From Lingula anatina (lineage: Eukaryota; Brachiopoda; Lingulata; Lingulida; Lingulidae): a stretch of 64,000 bases of DNA. The translations under genes and the position numbers were made by a program. Each line of letters opens with the position of its first letter. The first letter of the stretch is position 1. Below, piece by piece: positions 26,601 to 41,513 of this stretch. The stretch covers positions 262,853-326,852 of the forward strand of contig NW_019775528.1 of NCBI RefSeq assembly GCF_001039355.2. Direction: 5' to 3'. The notes beneath the pieces are model-generated. The model did not search any database and was not told where the DNA came from. It worked only from the letters and a program-made list of their open reading frames with translations.

Positions 26601-27571
26601 AAAAAAAGCTTAAATTTATTTACAGCAAATAATGCCCTGGCCTTCCTTTGTTACAAAGTGTTCCTGAAATAGTGATCTTTTAAGATCGAACCCCATTTGA
26701 ACTATAGCATGTATATTTAAAGTGAGGTCAGTGCAGTTGCTTTTTAACAAGGCAATTGGAAATGCTTATTGAATTTGCTTAGCCTTTGAAGAATTATAAG
26801 TTTGTGTGGTTCAGGAGCAGTATGTTTCAGGTGGTATCAGTCACTTGCTTTTTTCCCTTTGTCTGCTGTATGTACCCACTGGAACAGGGAGAGAAAATCT
26901 GTTGTGGTATGGTATCTTTCTATTCGCTAATCTAAAAGTAGTACTTAAAAGCTTTGGTGATGTATCAGGCGGTTTCTCTTACTAAACTTACAGAAATCTG
27001 GTGAGCGTGTGACTGGTGAACAGCTCCATGATATTCTCAATGACGTGGACCTTGCTAAAAATGGACAAGTTTCCACTGGAGAGTTTTTGCAGGTAGGAGT
27101 CAATAGACTGTCTGAAATTCACTATTATTGTTGCAACAGAGCTGCATATGGTTTTTGGATGTGTCTGTAAAATATTGTGCACACATTGGCATTTCTTAAG
27201 CATGACAAGAGTATGATTTGCCATTGGAAGTAGTGTTGCATTTGTTTTTTAGAGTGAGGATCAAGTGTGTTCGCATGGAAATATAATTTTCCAATGCAGT
27301 GAATAGTACTTTATTGGTAATATCTTAGAAATTGCTTTTTGTAAGTAGTAAAGACATTCATCTCCTCCTTTTACTCAGCATTATTCTTTGAAGTATATTT
27401 TAAAACAGTTAAAGTAAAAAAATTCTGGAAAAGTGCCTTACTTTTGCTTTCTTTCAGTTGATGCATGCCATTCAAACTGGAGCTGTGGCACACAGTCGTT
27501 TAGCTACTGCCACTGGGTTAGACAAAGAGAGGAAAGCCATCCCTGTCAACCGCAGTGGTGGAGGGGTGTAA
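17641..27571 (+). CDS. GPD2: Glycerol-3-phosphate dehydrogenase, mitochondrial (FAD-dependent)
   Basis: Oxidises sn-glycerol 3-phosphate to dihydroxyacetone phosphate at the outer face of the inner mitochondrial membrane and passes electrons to ubiquinone (glycerophosphate shuttle). Sixteen coding exons keep frame at every junction: 17641-17751, 18449-18599, 18925-19049, 19256-19353, 19622-19785, 20027-20188, 20441-20585, 20805-20890, 21100-21207, 22301-22435, 22821-22999, 23193-23342, 23503-23661, 23935-24120, 26994-27092 and 27458-27571. They give 723 residues, the usual family length. Seen in order: a basic, hydrophobic N-terminal segment suited to mitochondrial import; the FAD loop GGGATG (residues 72-77, in [13 protein letters not shown]); the family signature [24 protein letters not shown]; and two C-terminal EF-hands. 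The first calcium loop, [12 protein letters not shown], is canonical; the second, [12 protein letters not shown], has Ala at loop position 3, so its calcium binding may be weak. The protein ends SGGGV. An acceptor at 17585 indicates a separate 5' UTR exon. Confidence 0.97.
18221..18380 (+). repeat. (TATTA)n pentanucleotide satellite in GPD2 intron 1
   Basis: About 32 almost perfect copies of a five-base unit occupy the first intron of the dehydrogenase gene. The unit is out of step with codons and so yields a spurious Tyr-Ile-Ile-Leu repeat frame on the plus strand. Confidence 0.97.
21258..21362 (+). repeat. C-rich minisatellite in GPD2 intron 9
   Basis: Seven degenerate tandem units of about 14-17 bases, with core GGACAATTCCCCCC, start 50 bases after the donor of exon 9. 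The complementary strand carries six or more runs of five to nine G, a strong G-quadruplex pattern. The repeat accounts for the Gly-rich and Pro-rich open frames in this intron. Confidence 0.9.
25640..25883. mobile_element. Foldback MITE in GPD2 intron 14 (copy 1)
   Basis: The element is almost entirely self-complementary. The inner arms at 25730-25749 and 25778-25797 match 20 of 20 bases; the outer arms, starting CCCGTACCTTGATCAGTCTA at 25641 and ending in its approximate complement at about 25882, are imperfect. The loop contains AGGGGGTAAT. A diverged relative with the same loop motif lies at 59352-59560. It encodes no protein, so it would depend on a transposase elsewhere. Confidence 0.75.
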
Positions 27572-27834
27572 AGTAGAACACTGTATGGAGTTCCGAGTCT
27601 GTCTTCAAGCATCAACTTTCTGACATGGTTCTGAACCATAGTCATCAGAATCTTAACATTAATTCAAGAGACGTTTTTTTGGAATGAAAAAAAAATGTTT
27701 GTTTAATATTGTATAAACGGTTCTCAGCACAACAGTTGTATGAATTACAAATTTCAGAGCACCGCGCCAGGTCAGATATGAAGAATACTCCCAAAGATGA
27801 AAATAACCTCAAATTATCTGGATACAGGCTTCCC

Positions 27835-27840
27835 AATAAA
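27835..27840 (+). terminator. Polyadenylation signal of GPD2
   Basis: AATAAA lies 264 bases after the stop codon at 27569-27571 and is the first canonical signal in the 3' UTR. Confidence 0.6.
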
Positions 27841-28213
27841 AGATCAACATATTATAATAAGCTTCATTAGAATTCCAGTTGCATTTTTTTTTTTTTTTGA
27901 TCAGGTGTCTTTCTTACTTTTGAGCACTTCTTAGAAAATTGGTTTATAATTTTTAACTTGAGTTTCTTGTTGTACATCTTTTGTAGGGCAATGTTTTTAA
28001 TTTTGATATGCTAAGACTTAATTTGACAGCATTTTCTTTCCTAGGTGTAAAAATAAACTGCCATTTAAATTTTTTTATATTTTCTTTCTTTTACACAGTA
28101 CAACATACAATAAATCCTCCACTGAAAATGAAACGATGCTACTTAAGTCAAATATCAGCCACTGCTGGCATTTCTTTGCCTCTGCTCACACTCCATGTTG
28201 TATAGGACGAGTT

Positions 28214-28219
28214 TTTAAT
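28214..28219 (-). terminator. Possible polyadenylation signal of SF3A1
   Basis: ATTAAA on the minus strand lies about 240 bases beyond the SF3A1 stop codon. It is a common variant of AATAAA. Together with the GPD2 signal it would leave some 370 bases between two converging transcripts. Confidence 0.35.
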
Positions 28220-28456
28220 TTAGACTGCGTAACAATTACTTTTATCAAATACAAACTGTCTTAGAAAATGTCTAATGCTACGTCTGGAAGTTGAAAAGCA
28301 GAATATATTGTTACATTAACTGAAAAATGTATAGTAATTCTTTTTTCCAATTTCAGAAATTCTTAATCAGTCCTCTGCAAAATGTAGTGTCAAATCCAGT
28401 ATTATCAAACATGATTGAATGTAATCAAATCCAAAGTTCTGAACATGCTCAAGCCA

Positions 28457-31400
28457 TCACTTCTTTCTTCCTCCTCTTTCTTTGAGTTGAAGTGTTACTG
28501 TGGCTCCTTTCATGAAATTGTAATAGGCTAAAGTATTGGAGTCCTTGATGAAAATGCCCTGAAAAAAAGAAAAGAAAAAAATCATAAAAGACTGAATGAC
28601 CAAAGATTTCATATATTCAGAAATGGGAATGGGTATCAAAAGTAAAATTCAGCCTAGACTTAATGTGTTAAAACACTAGACTATTTAAGGACAATTTAAC
28701 TTTGTGTTTACGAGATATCTATTCTCATAGAACTTTATATACCTCATACTGTAATTTTTGCTTTCCTGTTGGCATACCCAGTTCTTCCTGTAATTTAGCC
28801 TTAATAACAGACACCTAGAAAGAAAAAAAATTAAATCTTCAAATCTCTGATCACAGAACTAATACTTAACATTTGTTGATTTGTATTTGAGGGGCACCAT
28901 TTCAAGGATGAGTTATGGCAACCTTAAATGCACATATAGTAATTTAGATACAAATATCAGCTATCACATTTTGAAATAAAACTACTTAAAAAGTAATTTA
29001 CCAGCCATGTCATCAAAAAATACCAAAATTAATGAGCCACAGATAGACAAATTTAAATGAAATAAGACAAATTTTATAGTCGTCAACCGAATAACAATGC
29101 CTACAATTCTATGAAATTACAACAATACATATTTTCTAAAATCTCACTCACAGAATCTGTTAAAGGGAAGGAGAAGGTCAAGTATTGTCCAGTCAACTTC
29201 CACTCTGGCTTATCTGGAACGTTGGGGATCTGTACCTTGAATAACACTGGACCCTGAAAGTTAAATAGATAAATTTGTAATCTGTCCAAACAAAATGTTG
29301 AAAATAAAATTGAAAAATTTGAAATTGAACAGAATATTTACTTTCATTACAAGAATCAGTATTGTATATATAATATTTTAATCATACATTACTGAGTAAC
29401 TTCAAACTTTGCAGCAAGATAAGCTCATGCTCTGATGAAAATTACAACAAAGACAAGGAAAACAAAAGACTTCGCAATGAAGGTGATACAACTCCCGATT
29501 TCACCAGTTCACACACCTTGCCAAATCTTCTGATCCATTCCTGTTCTGGAACTAACTGATCCTCAGTCTTGGCTTTCTTTGATGGTGGCTCCTCATCAGT
29601 CTTAGCTGCTGTAGGCTGTGGTGCAGGCTGGACAGGTTGTGGGGGAGGGGGGACAAACGGTCTGGGTGCCATACCCTGAATGGGAGGCATAGGAGGCATT
29701 GGCGGCCGCACCACACCTGAGATAGGAGAAAAACAAAGTGTTTTCAGATTAAAACTAAAGGCATGATTACATCACCAGTAAATGTCTGAAATGGCTAAAT
29801 GTCATTTAAAATTACTAATCAGAAAAATTCAGTGTTTTTTCTACTACAAAATTAAATAGGTTACTGCCAATTTACCACATAACTAGCTTTGCATTTTTAT
29901 TCAATTAAAAACTATCAGCTAATGGACTAAAAGCACTTTCCCCCATTCCCTTTGCACTTACCCATCATAGGCCTAGGTGGCATCATTGGTGGCCTGGCCT
30001 GCATTACCAGCATGCCAGGTTGTTGCATCTGAGGCATATGTGGGGGTACACTGGGCCTAATGGGCTGAGACGGTGGCCTGGGAGGAGGGGCCTGCTGCTT
30101 AGGCATAGATATTGTTGTAGTGGGCATAATAGGCTTGGGTAAAGGTGGAGCACCTGCTTTGGGCATTGCTGGACCAATCTTTTCCTTTTCTTCATCTTCA
30201 CTGTTGGATGAAAGTAAATAGGAGGTAAAAGTTGCAGCAAGATTCACTAAATTCAGAGAATCAATAAATTGTACAGTATTATCTTTCACATACTTGCCTA
30301 CTGTCATCAATGTCATTATTTTACTGAAACTACAATGTTTTCAAATAACACAGGCAGCTCACATATATCAAAACTTACACAAGACCCTTCACTTTATGAA
30401 TAACAGCAATCTGTTCTTCAATAGTAATGTTTTCTCTGGCTTTCTGGGTGACTTTTTCCATAGAGGCTGTGTGGCCATCCCAGGTGACTTTTTCACGAGT
30501 TCTCTGCTCTTCCTCTCCAATCTATAAAATTTTTAATATTTTCAAATACCAATAACATGTACACATAACACATCATGTATAACACAACAAGTATAGCACA
30601 TAATGGATAAATCAGTTGTTCATAGAATTTACCTTACAATGATAAAATCACAGATAAAATAATAATTAAACATTTATCATATTCTATTCAATTTCAAATA
30701 CTTAACATGTGGAAAACACTTGCCACTGAAGAGTAAAAGTTATGATAAAGTTATGATAAAGATACAATATGTACCTTTTTACCAATTTGTGTCTCTTCTG
30801 CACCTGAACCAAAAATATCAGTTCTTCTTTCAGCCAACTGTTTCAGACTGCTGTCAATGGCAGATCCTGGTGCATAAACCTCCTCTTGCTCTTTTCTTTC
30901 TGCAATGGTACGTTCCTGTTGCTCTCTCCATTTGGGGTCTAACAACCCTGTTAAAAACAACACATTCATATATTCACATATACTGTACATTGATTTATCT
31001 TGAAAAAGGTTATCACAACACGAGGGTGTAGGCTTCAAGTTGGTTAAAATTACTTGCAAAGATAGCTTCTAAAAATCAAATTCATCACATAACAAGTAAA
31101 TACATGGCATTCATTGCAATTTGTTCTACTGAAAGTTAGGAGCTAGGTTTCAGTTTGACCCAGAAAAAACATTTCAAAGGCTGCAGAGCTGCAGAAAATT
31201 AGCACTCACTGACAAGGTAAAGGGATGCAAAAGAAGACAAATGAAGTCTTAAAACAAGTTAAATCCTAGAAACACTGTACAAGAAAGAAAGAGATCAATT
31301 TTTACTATGCAGTTGAACACCTCACCTATCCTCATGTGCTCTTGCACCTTGTTGGCTGGGATCTTCTCTCCTGTGATGGGGGATATCAAGTACTGGTCTG

Positions 31401-34400
31401 AGGGTGGCTCATTGCTTGAAACTTGTTTAGCAGCTGAAATAAATCACCAAAGACTTATTTTTATTATTATTGATCATTTAAATAAAGCATTTACATTTTT
31501 TTGGATCATTATTAGAAGCAAGTGTATTATTGGAGCTTAATTTCAATTTCATAATTTGTACTTTTTGTGTGGAGTCAAAGTAAGTGTCTATATATATTCC
31601 AGTCACTAGTCTGTGTCTATGTTGTCACCGTAGTTGTTGCAGTCCATCCTGTGCTCACTCTAGTCATTATTTTTGATTAGCAAAAGTTGCTAAAGGGTAC
31701 AAATTTCTATTAGCATTTTCTTATTTCAATTAGCAAAATTTGAAAGTCGAAAAATGCCACCACTCATCAGTTTTTATGCTAACATACATAAAGGAAGACA
31801 CTGGACAGCATAAAAACGTAAAATTAAATTATAAAACAGACTAAATGTGTAAGTTAATGTAAATAATATTTTAAGAAAAGCTTATGCATGCCTTAACAAT
31901 ATTAGGTAGAAACCAAGATCCAAGTTTATGCTGTTGTACCCAACAGGTCTTAATAACAGTCAAAGAAAGACAGAGTTCATATGTCACTTTATTACCAGGT
32001 TACGTCAGCATATGCATTATATAATTATTAAACAAAAACAACAATTTAAAACCAACATTTTGCACTTTTTCATTTCAACATATTGCATGTAATCTGAAAA
32101 AAAAAATACAGAAAATGTACAGAGCTTCAGGGTGATGGGAGTTAAATGTCACATCTTGAAGATGCCAGTGTTTGAAAAGTAAAATATAATAATAAATAAA
32201 AGGATAACAACAAAAATATTCCAATACAGCTGCATTCAAACTTTAAATCTAGCTGTATTAACATGATATGAATAATCCCATTGAGTTGGAGGATAATAAG
32301 GCACTGTAATTCATCTATAGCATAAATGTTGACATTACACAAAAATGATTTCAATTTCTAATGTGCATCTACTAGTAGACTCTATGTTGGTAATTGTCAC
32401 AAGGTCATCAGGTAAATCTAGAAGTGGCCCACCTACTGGTTCATAGTATTGAGAAGGCTGCTCTGTTGGAGGTATTCTAGTAGCTGTGGTGAAAAATGAT
32501 TCTATTCTGGACTGCTTATTAGAAGAAGCAATCCTTTTCTGTGACTGCCCTTGAAAAACTTACTACTTGATGATAATGAAAAATGGTCAATCTTCAAATT
32601 CATCACGATCACAAATATAACGGCAACTGAAACTGCAAAATGAATATAAATTGTACAAAATTGTACACATGGCTTTATTAACTTTCCAATCATGATAATA
32701 TTTCATCGATTTAATCATTATGTTCCCCACACAAAAATAAATCAAGAACGCACTTATGTCGCTAAACATTGCGCAACGCATCGATCGTCACGTGGTCGTG
32801 TAAGCATTTTTAGAAGAAAAATATTCTTTTTTTCTTTGGGTACAAAAAACTGTTTAAGAAAAATAAATTTACCAAAATTCTCATTAATACAAGATTATAC
32901 GACAAATAGTTACCCGAAGACAGAAACTGATTAGAAGACAGAATACGTGGACCATTAAAAACCTTTCACTGTTGAAAGTAACTAACTTACAGCAAAATAA
33001 GCTCCAACTACTGAAAAGTTATTCATTCACTTTTTATTTTACATCCCAAAGCTTAAATTTTGTATGTAATACAATTTTGTTTACATATCAGATAAAAAAT
33101 CATCTTACCTTTTCGAAAATCTTTGAAAGCATTGCCACATCGTTCTCCACAGATCATATTTTGAGCGCCATGTGCTGACTGCTAGTGCGGGCTATCCCGC
33201 ACTGAAAATTTGGTTGCCTAATCCCGTCAGTCATATGGATGTGGAATGATTATTATACATACATTTATTTGTTTATTATTTTCTAAATCGTTTTAATTTT
33301 ATTTTCACACCTACAAGGCTAGAATGTACATCACACGACTCGGAGCACCGTCTCTGAATTGTTGCCTCGTTTTCAATTAGTGTCTGCACGAAACGGAGGC
33401 ATCTATATATTCACTTTCATTTGGACGTACATGGTAGGCAACGATGTAAGCGTGGTGACTTCTATTTTTTAATGCAAAACCAAAGCAAACGCACTGAAAG
33501 GTGATTAACATTTTATTGTATTAACAGTTTCGCAAAATTTGCGAACGAGTAACATTTTGTTTTCGCATTTCTGAAATGCAATTCGCTATAGCGAACTTTG
33601 CGAGCGTCTAGCGTGAGCCTAGCCATCAGATACTGATTTGCTGCATGACTACTTAATCTTGTCTGTTTTACTTAAAATAGTTTTTTTTTTGGCACAGTTG
33701 CAGGTCATGTTAAAACCATCATAACCTAATTTATTTTTATTTTGTATGTATTTATGGGATACTTTCACTATAACTACTGTAATACGTATTTCTCTTAAAA
33801 GTTCTTGGGAGGGGTGGGGTAAAATTCTACAATTAGCAGAGTAAGATCTTCTATTTTCAAGAACCAATTCTCAATTAACAGCTCATTTAAATATTTTCTA
33901 ACTTCAAGTCATTAATATTTTATAAGTTGTGAAACATATTTCTTGTGTGCCTCAGTAAAACCTACCTTTAGGATTATAATCCCTCCTGACAATGACCTGG
34001 TCAGGGGTGGGTGGCAGTGGGGGTGGCTGGGGCTTGTCACTGGGGGGCTGGGGTGGGAGAGGAGGCTTCTCCTGCACAGGTTTCGGTGGTCTGGGCGTCT
34101 CACCCTCTTCATCTGATTCTTCTTCCATATCCTGCCAAAAGAGAACATTTTTATTTCTTCCAATATGGGTACAGGTTATACTCTCTTTATGAATTAGTGT
34201 GGCTAATTATTATTATTATTACAAAACTATTTTTGCTTCTGGGCCTGAAACCAAACAGCAATCTTAGACAGCCATGATACAATCAATGCGGCAGAATTCT
34301 AGCAAGGGCAAAAACACAGAAACCATGTCATTATCTCAAGAATAAATGAACACGTTTTTCTACTTACCTGAACTTGTCTGTTGTCCTCTTGTAAAGGCCT

Positions 34401-37400
34401 TCCCTCATCATCTTCTTCTTCATCATCTTCATGTTCTTCATCTGAGAGTTCCATTTCAGCTTCTGTAGTTTCACCCTGTATATGAATTTATATTCCCAAT
34501 AAAACCCTTTTCATAAAAACTGGGTCTGAGAGTATCCATACCTTTTCTTTTTCTACATATAAAAATCATAATGTTTAAAAAAGAAAGAAGAAGAAAAAGA
34601 ACACTTCAGTATCTTTTGACAATTATCATAAAAGCCTATTTAATTCCAACATTCCAACACCTGCTGCATCATTCATCTTTTCCAGATTTAAAATGGGCTT
34701 TTCCAAAAATATATTAACAATAAAAATAAATGACTTACCGGCCCAACTACAACTCTCTCTTGGGCTAGCATTCTAGCTCCAACCTCTTCAGGAGTGGTTG
34801 GGGGAGGGAAGTTACCTATAAGATACAAGCAGAATTCCAGTGTTATATAAATTACAATACCTTAACATTTCACAGGAACAAGTCAACTAAGGGGGGATAA
34901 ATTAGTGTTATATTTTTTCTGTTTATTATCTTTTTCTCTTTTTTTTTTTCACCATGAATTTGTTTAAATTACTTTCCTTTTTTACCATAATTTACCTTGC
35001 TCATGATGCTGAAAGTCTACCGTCTCTACAACAACAAAATCATGCCAGTCCACTTGAGCATAAGCAACTGAAAGAAAACATACAAGTTACTGGTTAAACT
35101 TTTAAACATAATAAGCCATTTTAAATTGATTGTAAGCATTTCTTATATCACAGTTGTTATAGGAATAGGTAATCAATATCAATGATAAAACAAGATTACC
35201 TTTTTAGGAAGAAGGGTTTATCTTGATGTCCAATTAAACTAAATATACTTGCATTCAGTAAAAAAAGCAAAACCTCAACATTGTGGGTTGTGTACCAACC
35301 TCTTTCCTTTTCCAAAGCCTCTTCTTCTTTCCTTTTTTCTCTTTCTTGGAATTTCTGCCACTCTACTCGATATTTTACTTGGTCTAAGACCTATAAAGAT
35401 AAAGATCAAATCTATACAGCTACACCAAACTTTTTAAAAGATTAACTGGTGAAATAACAGATTCCACTGCTGTATAATTAAAAAAAACCTGACCATAGTT
35501 CCATCAAAGTCAGTCTGAACTTTAAGAACAAAATTACCCTGTGACTTTAATCGAGAGCAAGTCTGCAGTAGTCAATATCAATGAGGTTACTGGGTAAGAC
35601 TGACCAAATTTTAATTTTTAGTGAAAATTGGCCATGGATAAACAAGTTGATGTCCTATTAAATGGGCAGTGCCTCAGCCTAAAGACTACTTTAAAGTGCC
35701 TTGAAAACATGCCAAAACTTACCACTTTAGGATTATCCGATTCCCTCTTAAGGTTGTTAAGCAGGTCTTTTGGTGGAATTAATATCTGCGGAATAGAAAA
35801 TATCTTATTATCATGATCCAATCTTAAATCTTAGCAACAAATACATCAAGCATATCAAATATTTACTATCATCCACAAAAAATGCTCAAATTTACAAAAA
35901 CTGTCAGAAAAATGTGTAAAAAATTACTTCATAATGACTTTTTAAGACAAATTTAATACATTTAATAGTTATGACAATACCTTAGTATATTGTTCCACTA
36001 ATTTTGTGAAGTAATTGAACAAACTATGTTGGGGCCTGAGGAAATCAAACTGATAATTCCTTTGTTCTCTGTTCATGAGGTTGGTAAGGAACTGACGCCC
36101 ATTCCTGGCCACAAACTGTGCTGTTAACTTCACAACATCCCTGAAAATAGAAAATATTAACCACATTTGCTGTTTCTACAACTGCAAAATTGTGTGTGTG
36201 CACTGTGTGTGCATATCTATGTACACATACACATCCAAAATCTTATCTTTAATAAATAACGTAAAGTAAAACTGAGACGTCAGGCAGCAAACCTACACCT
36301 GAAGACAGACAGTGTAAAAGTTGATCAATTCCAAAGACTGAGTGCTCACACAAGAGTTCAGAATAAAACTTTCATTTATTTGTAATATTTGTAATATTAC
36401 TTACAAATCAAAGGCTGAAATAGAGGGTGGATCAGCAATGAATTCAAACTCTGGGGGTGGTTCTTTAGGCACAATTTCCTGGACGACTGGTGCTTTGACC
36501 ACTTCCTGTTGTTTAACTGGCAGGCCGAGACCCAAACTGGCCTTGGGAGCAGCTGGTTCTTGACCTGCAAAAACAATTGTTTTAATCTTAAAATGTAACA
36601 TTTTTCAGTGAATTGTTTTTTTTTACAAAAGAATTTATTTTATTTAGCATAAGAACAAAACACATTTTGGTAATGATGCAAAACATTCAATCAGTATAAA
36701 CATGGAAGGTACAATAATACAAATTATTCCCTTACCTCTCCCTTCCTTAAACTCTTTGACTTTGTGTTGGTAATATGCATGGTAGGGATCAGTCGGGTTC
36801 AAAAAATTGAACTTTGGGTTGTTGATCTCATTCTGCCTAATCCTTGTCTCAAACTCTGGTCCATTCCTTGCCACGAAGCTAGCAGTTTTGTCAACAATAT
36901 CTTATTGGTCATTAAGAGAGAACAATGACAAGATGAAATTATCAATGATATAAGTGGTCTATTCAATAGTGTATATAATTCAGAATGAGTGCATATATAT
37001 TAATGTACTTAGTAGTTACAATAATTAGATCTTTTACTTAAAATTAGCAAGAGCAAGATACAAGTAAAATACAACCAATCAGTTTCACAAAGGTATAATT
37101 CAAGTGTTGAACAGTTTCATTGGCAAGAGACATACTGATTAGAGCTTTTCTATGAAGACCGCGCAATGCTTTGGATATTATTCAAAACTAGTGACAGTAA
37201 TTGTAAAACAGTACCAATATGTCCATGCGTACATTATTCGTAAAGAATCAGACCAACTTTGTTTGTATCAACTTCAAGTTCAAGGATACTTCTAACCTCG
37301 GGTGGTGGATAAATTATACCAACAATAGGCTTTCCACTCAACCCAGGGGCATCTTTCTGTTCTTCTGAATCTACTTCCACTGGTACCGGCTGCTGTACCT

Positions 37401-37413
37401 CGATTGATGGCAT
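28457..37413 (-). CDS. SF3A1: Splicing factor 3A subunit 1
   Basis: Subunit of the SF3a complex of the U2 snRNP, acting in branch-site recognition in the nucleus. Eighteen exons, all in frame: 37413-37290, 36900-36736, 36564-36405, 36140-35981, 35785-35723, 35390-35300, 35067-34996, 34815-34739, 34475-34368, 34131-33966, 31433-31326, 30947-30775, 30521-30379, 30200-29962, 29716-29517, 29253-29152, 28814-28743 and 28558-28457. They give 774 residues, slightly shorter than the vertebrate protein. Two SURP modules are recognisable by NIVDKTASFVARNGPEF and DVVKLTAQFVARNGRQF. An acidic stretch (exon 9), a Pro-rich segment (exon 10), the conserved QYLISPITGEKIP block, a long Pro/Met-rich linker (exons 14-15) and a nuclear-localisation-like KKAKTED follow. 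The C-terminus is a ubiquitin-like domain (VQIPNVPDKPEWKL, KLQYEGIFIKDSNTLAYYN) ending ERGGRKK. The start at 37413 is the first Met of a typical N-terminus. The gene converges on GPD2; the actin gene lies upstream on the same strand. Confidence 0.97.
31434..33965 (-). other. SF3A1 intron 10
   Basis: This 2.5 kb intron is the largest in the gene. It contains a possible alternative terminal exon (32483-32335) and three perfect short palindromes at 33184-33203, 33529-33545 and 33582-33595. The rest is AT-rich without recognisable elements. Confidence 0.7.
32335..32483 (-). CDS. Possible alternative terminal exon of SF3A1
   Basis: On the minus strand a good acceptor (TTTTCACCACAG) is followed by 49 open codons and TAA. 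Joined to SF3A1 exon 10 in the correct phase it would read A-TRIPPTEQPSQYYEP and on through GGPLLDLPDDLVTI. It would replace all later exons and remove the ubiquitin-like domain. No similarity to a known protein was recognised, so it may be an intronic pseudo-exon. Confidence 0.25.
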
Positions 37414-38186
37414 TTTTGATTAAGAAATGTTCAAGAAATCATGCAAGATAAACGAAAACGTATCGCCAGCATGCAGCCAATATGGCGACCAGTTACAGGC
37501 GGTAAGTTTTCCATGTACCCAATCATGAAAATAACGCTCATCTCCTTTTAGCAGCCTCGTTTTCAATATAACATCGCGTTAGAAGAAGGTAGAACTCCAC
37601 CTTGTGTGCAACCGAATAGAGAAAGATCATTCATCATTACAAATTTATCAGACAAAACCACTTACATACAAAACGGGCTAATTAAATGAAAAGCAATGTA
37701 CGCATTAATGCAGCGACATCAATATTTTTAATAAAATCATGTTTGACTGTCACCTTCATTGGTTTATGAGCCTTGTAAATAAACATAAAGACCACAGAAA
37801 ATGATTTAAAAATACCAGACAATTCCAAATATTGTAACAAAAATGGGTTAAGTGTTTGTTGATGAATTTAATAAACCATAAAATAATGTAAGCTTTTTTC
37901 TTTTACTATCTTTTTTCATCTTGAGTCTCACAGGTAGAGTGGATACTTGATCTACGATATCATCACGTCTGTATATTATTGGTGTACTGTTGTTACAGGC
38001 ATTTTGTACAGCTAGTAATTAGGCAAACAAAAAGAAGTAAAACACTTAGGCCTTATTTACACATTGATTATATTATTTATATATAAAATAAATAAACAAA
38101 TATACTGTCTGTAAGTTTAAATAACTTCTCTTGATGATACTCTAAAAATGACATTTCTCAATTTAAACTATTATTTTATATGTACA

Positions 38187-38192
38187 TTTATT
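38187..38192 (-). terminator. Probable polyadenylation signal of the actin gene
   Basis: AATAAA on the minus strand lies about 365 bases beyond the actin stop codon, upstream of the SF3A1 start. Confidence 0.45.
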
Positions 38193-38555
38193 AGCATCCT
38201 AATTTACAGTGTTAAATATGTGCATGCAGCATGAAAACCTATTGAAATGGAAATATTACTTTTTACAGTACATGTAAGTTCTAGCTTAGCAATAATTACT
38301 TTAAATGCATATCTCAATAATAATTAAGTTATATATATCTAAATTTTCTTTTTAGTATTTTATGCACAACAAAAAGAAACTCCGGATTCACTTAGATTTT
38401 CATTGAGCCACCTGCACAGCTAAGCAATATCCTTGATTTTCCATTAAACATTTTTGTGCCTAAAAAATGGTACAAGCTCCATGTCTCAGTAGATAATAAA
38501 CAAAGATATTCACATCAGTAAAAAGTCACTGTAAAAAACACAGTTTTCATGGAAT

Positions 38556-41490
<2,935 letters not shown>

Positions 41491-41513
41491 AACTGAATAA
41501 TCTCTTGTCAAAC

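Noticed and set aside
33992-34277. Gly/Trp-rich plus-strand frames
   Set aside because: Antisense of the Pro-rich SF3A1 exon 10.
41491-41511. Longer actin N-terminus beginning upstream of MTTYEE
   Set aside because: The upstream codon is TTG, not ATG; the ATG at 41490 gives a normal actin length.
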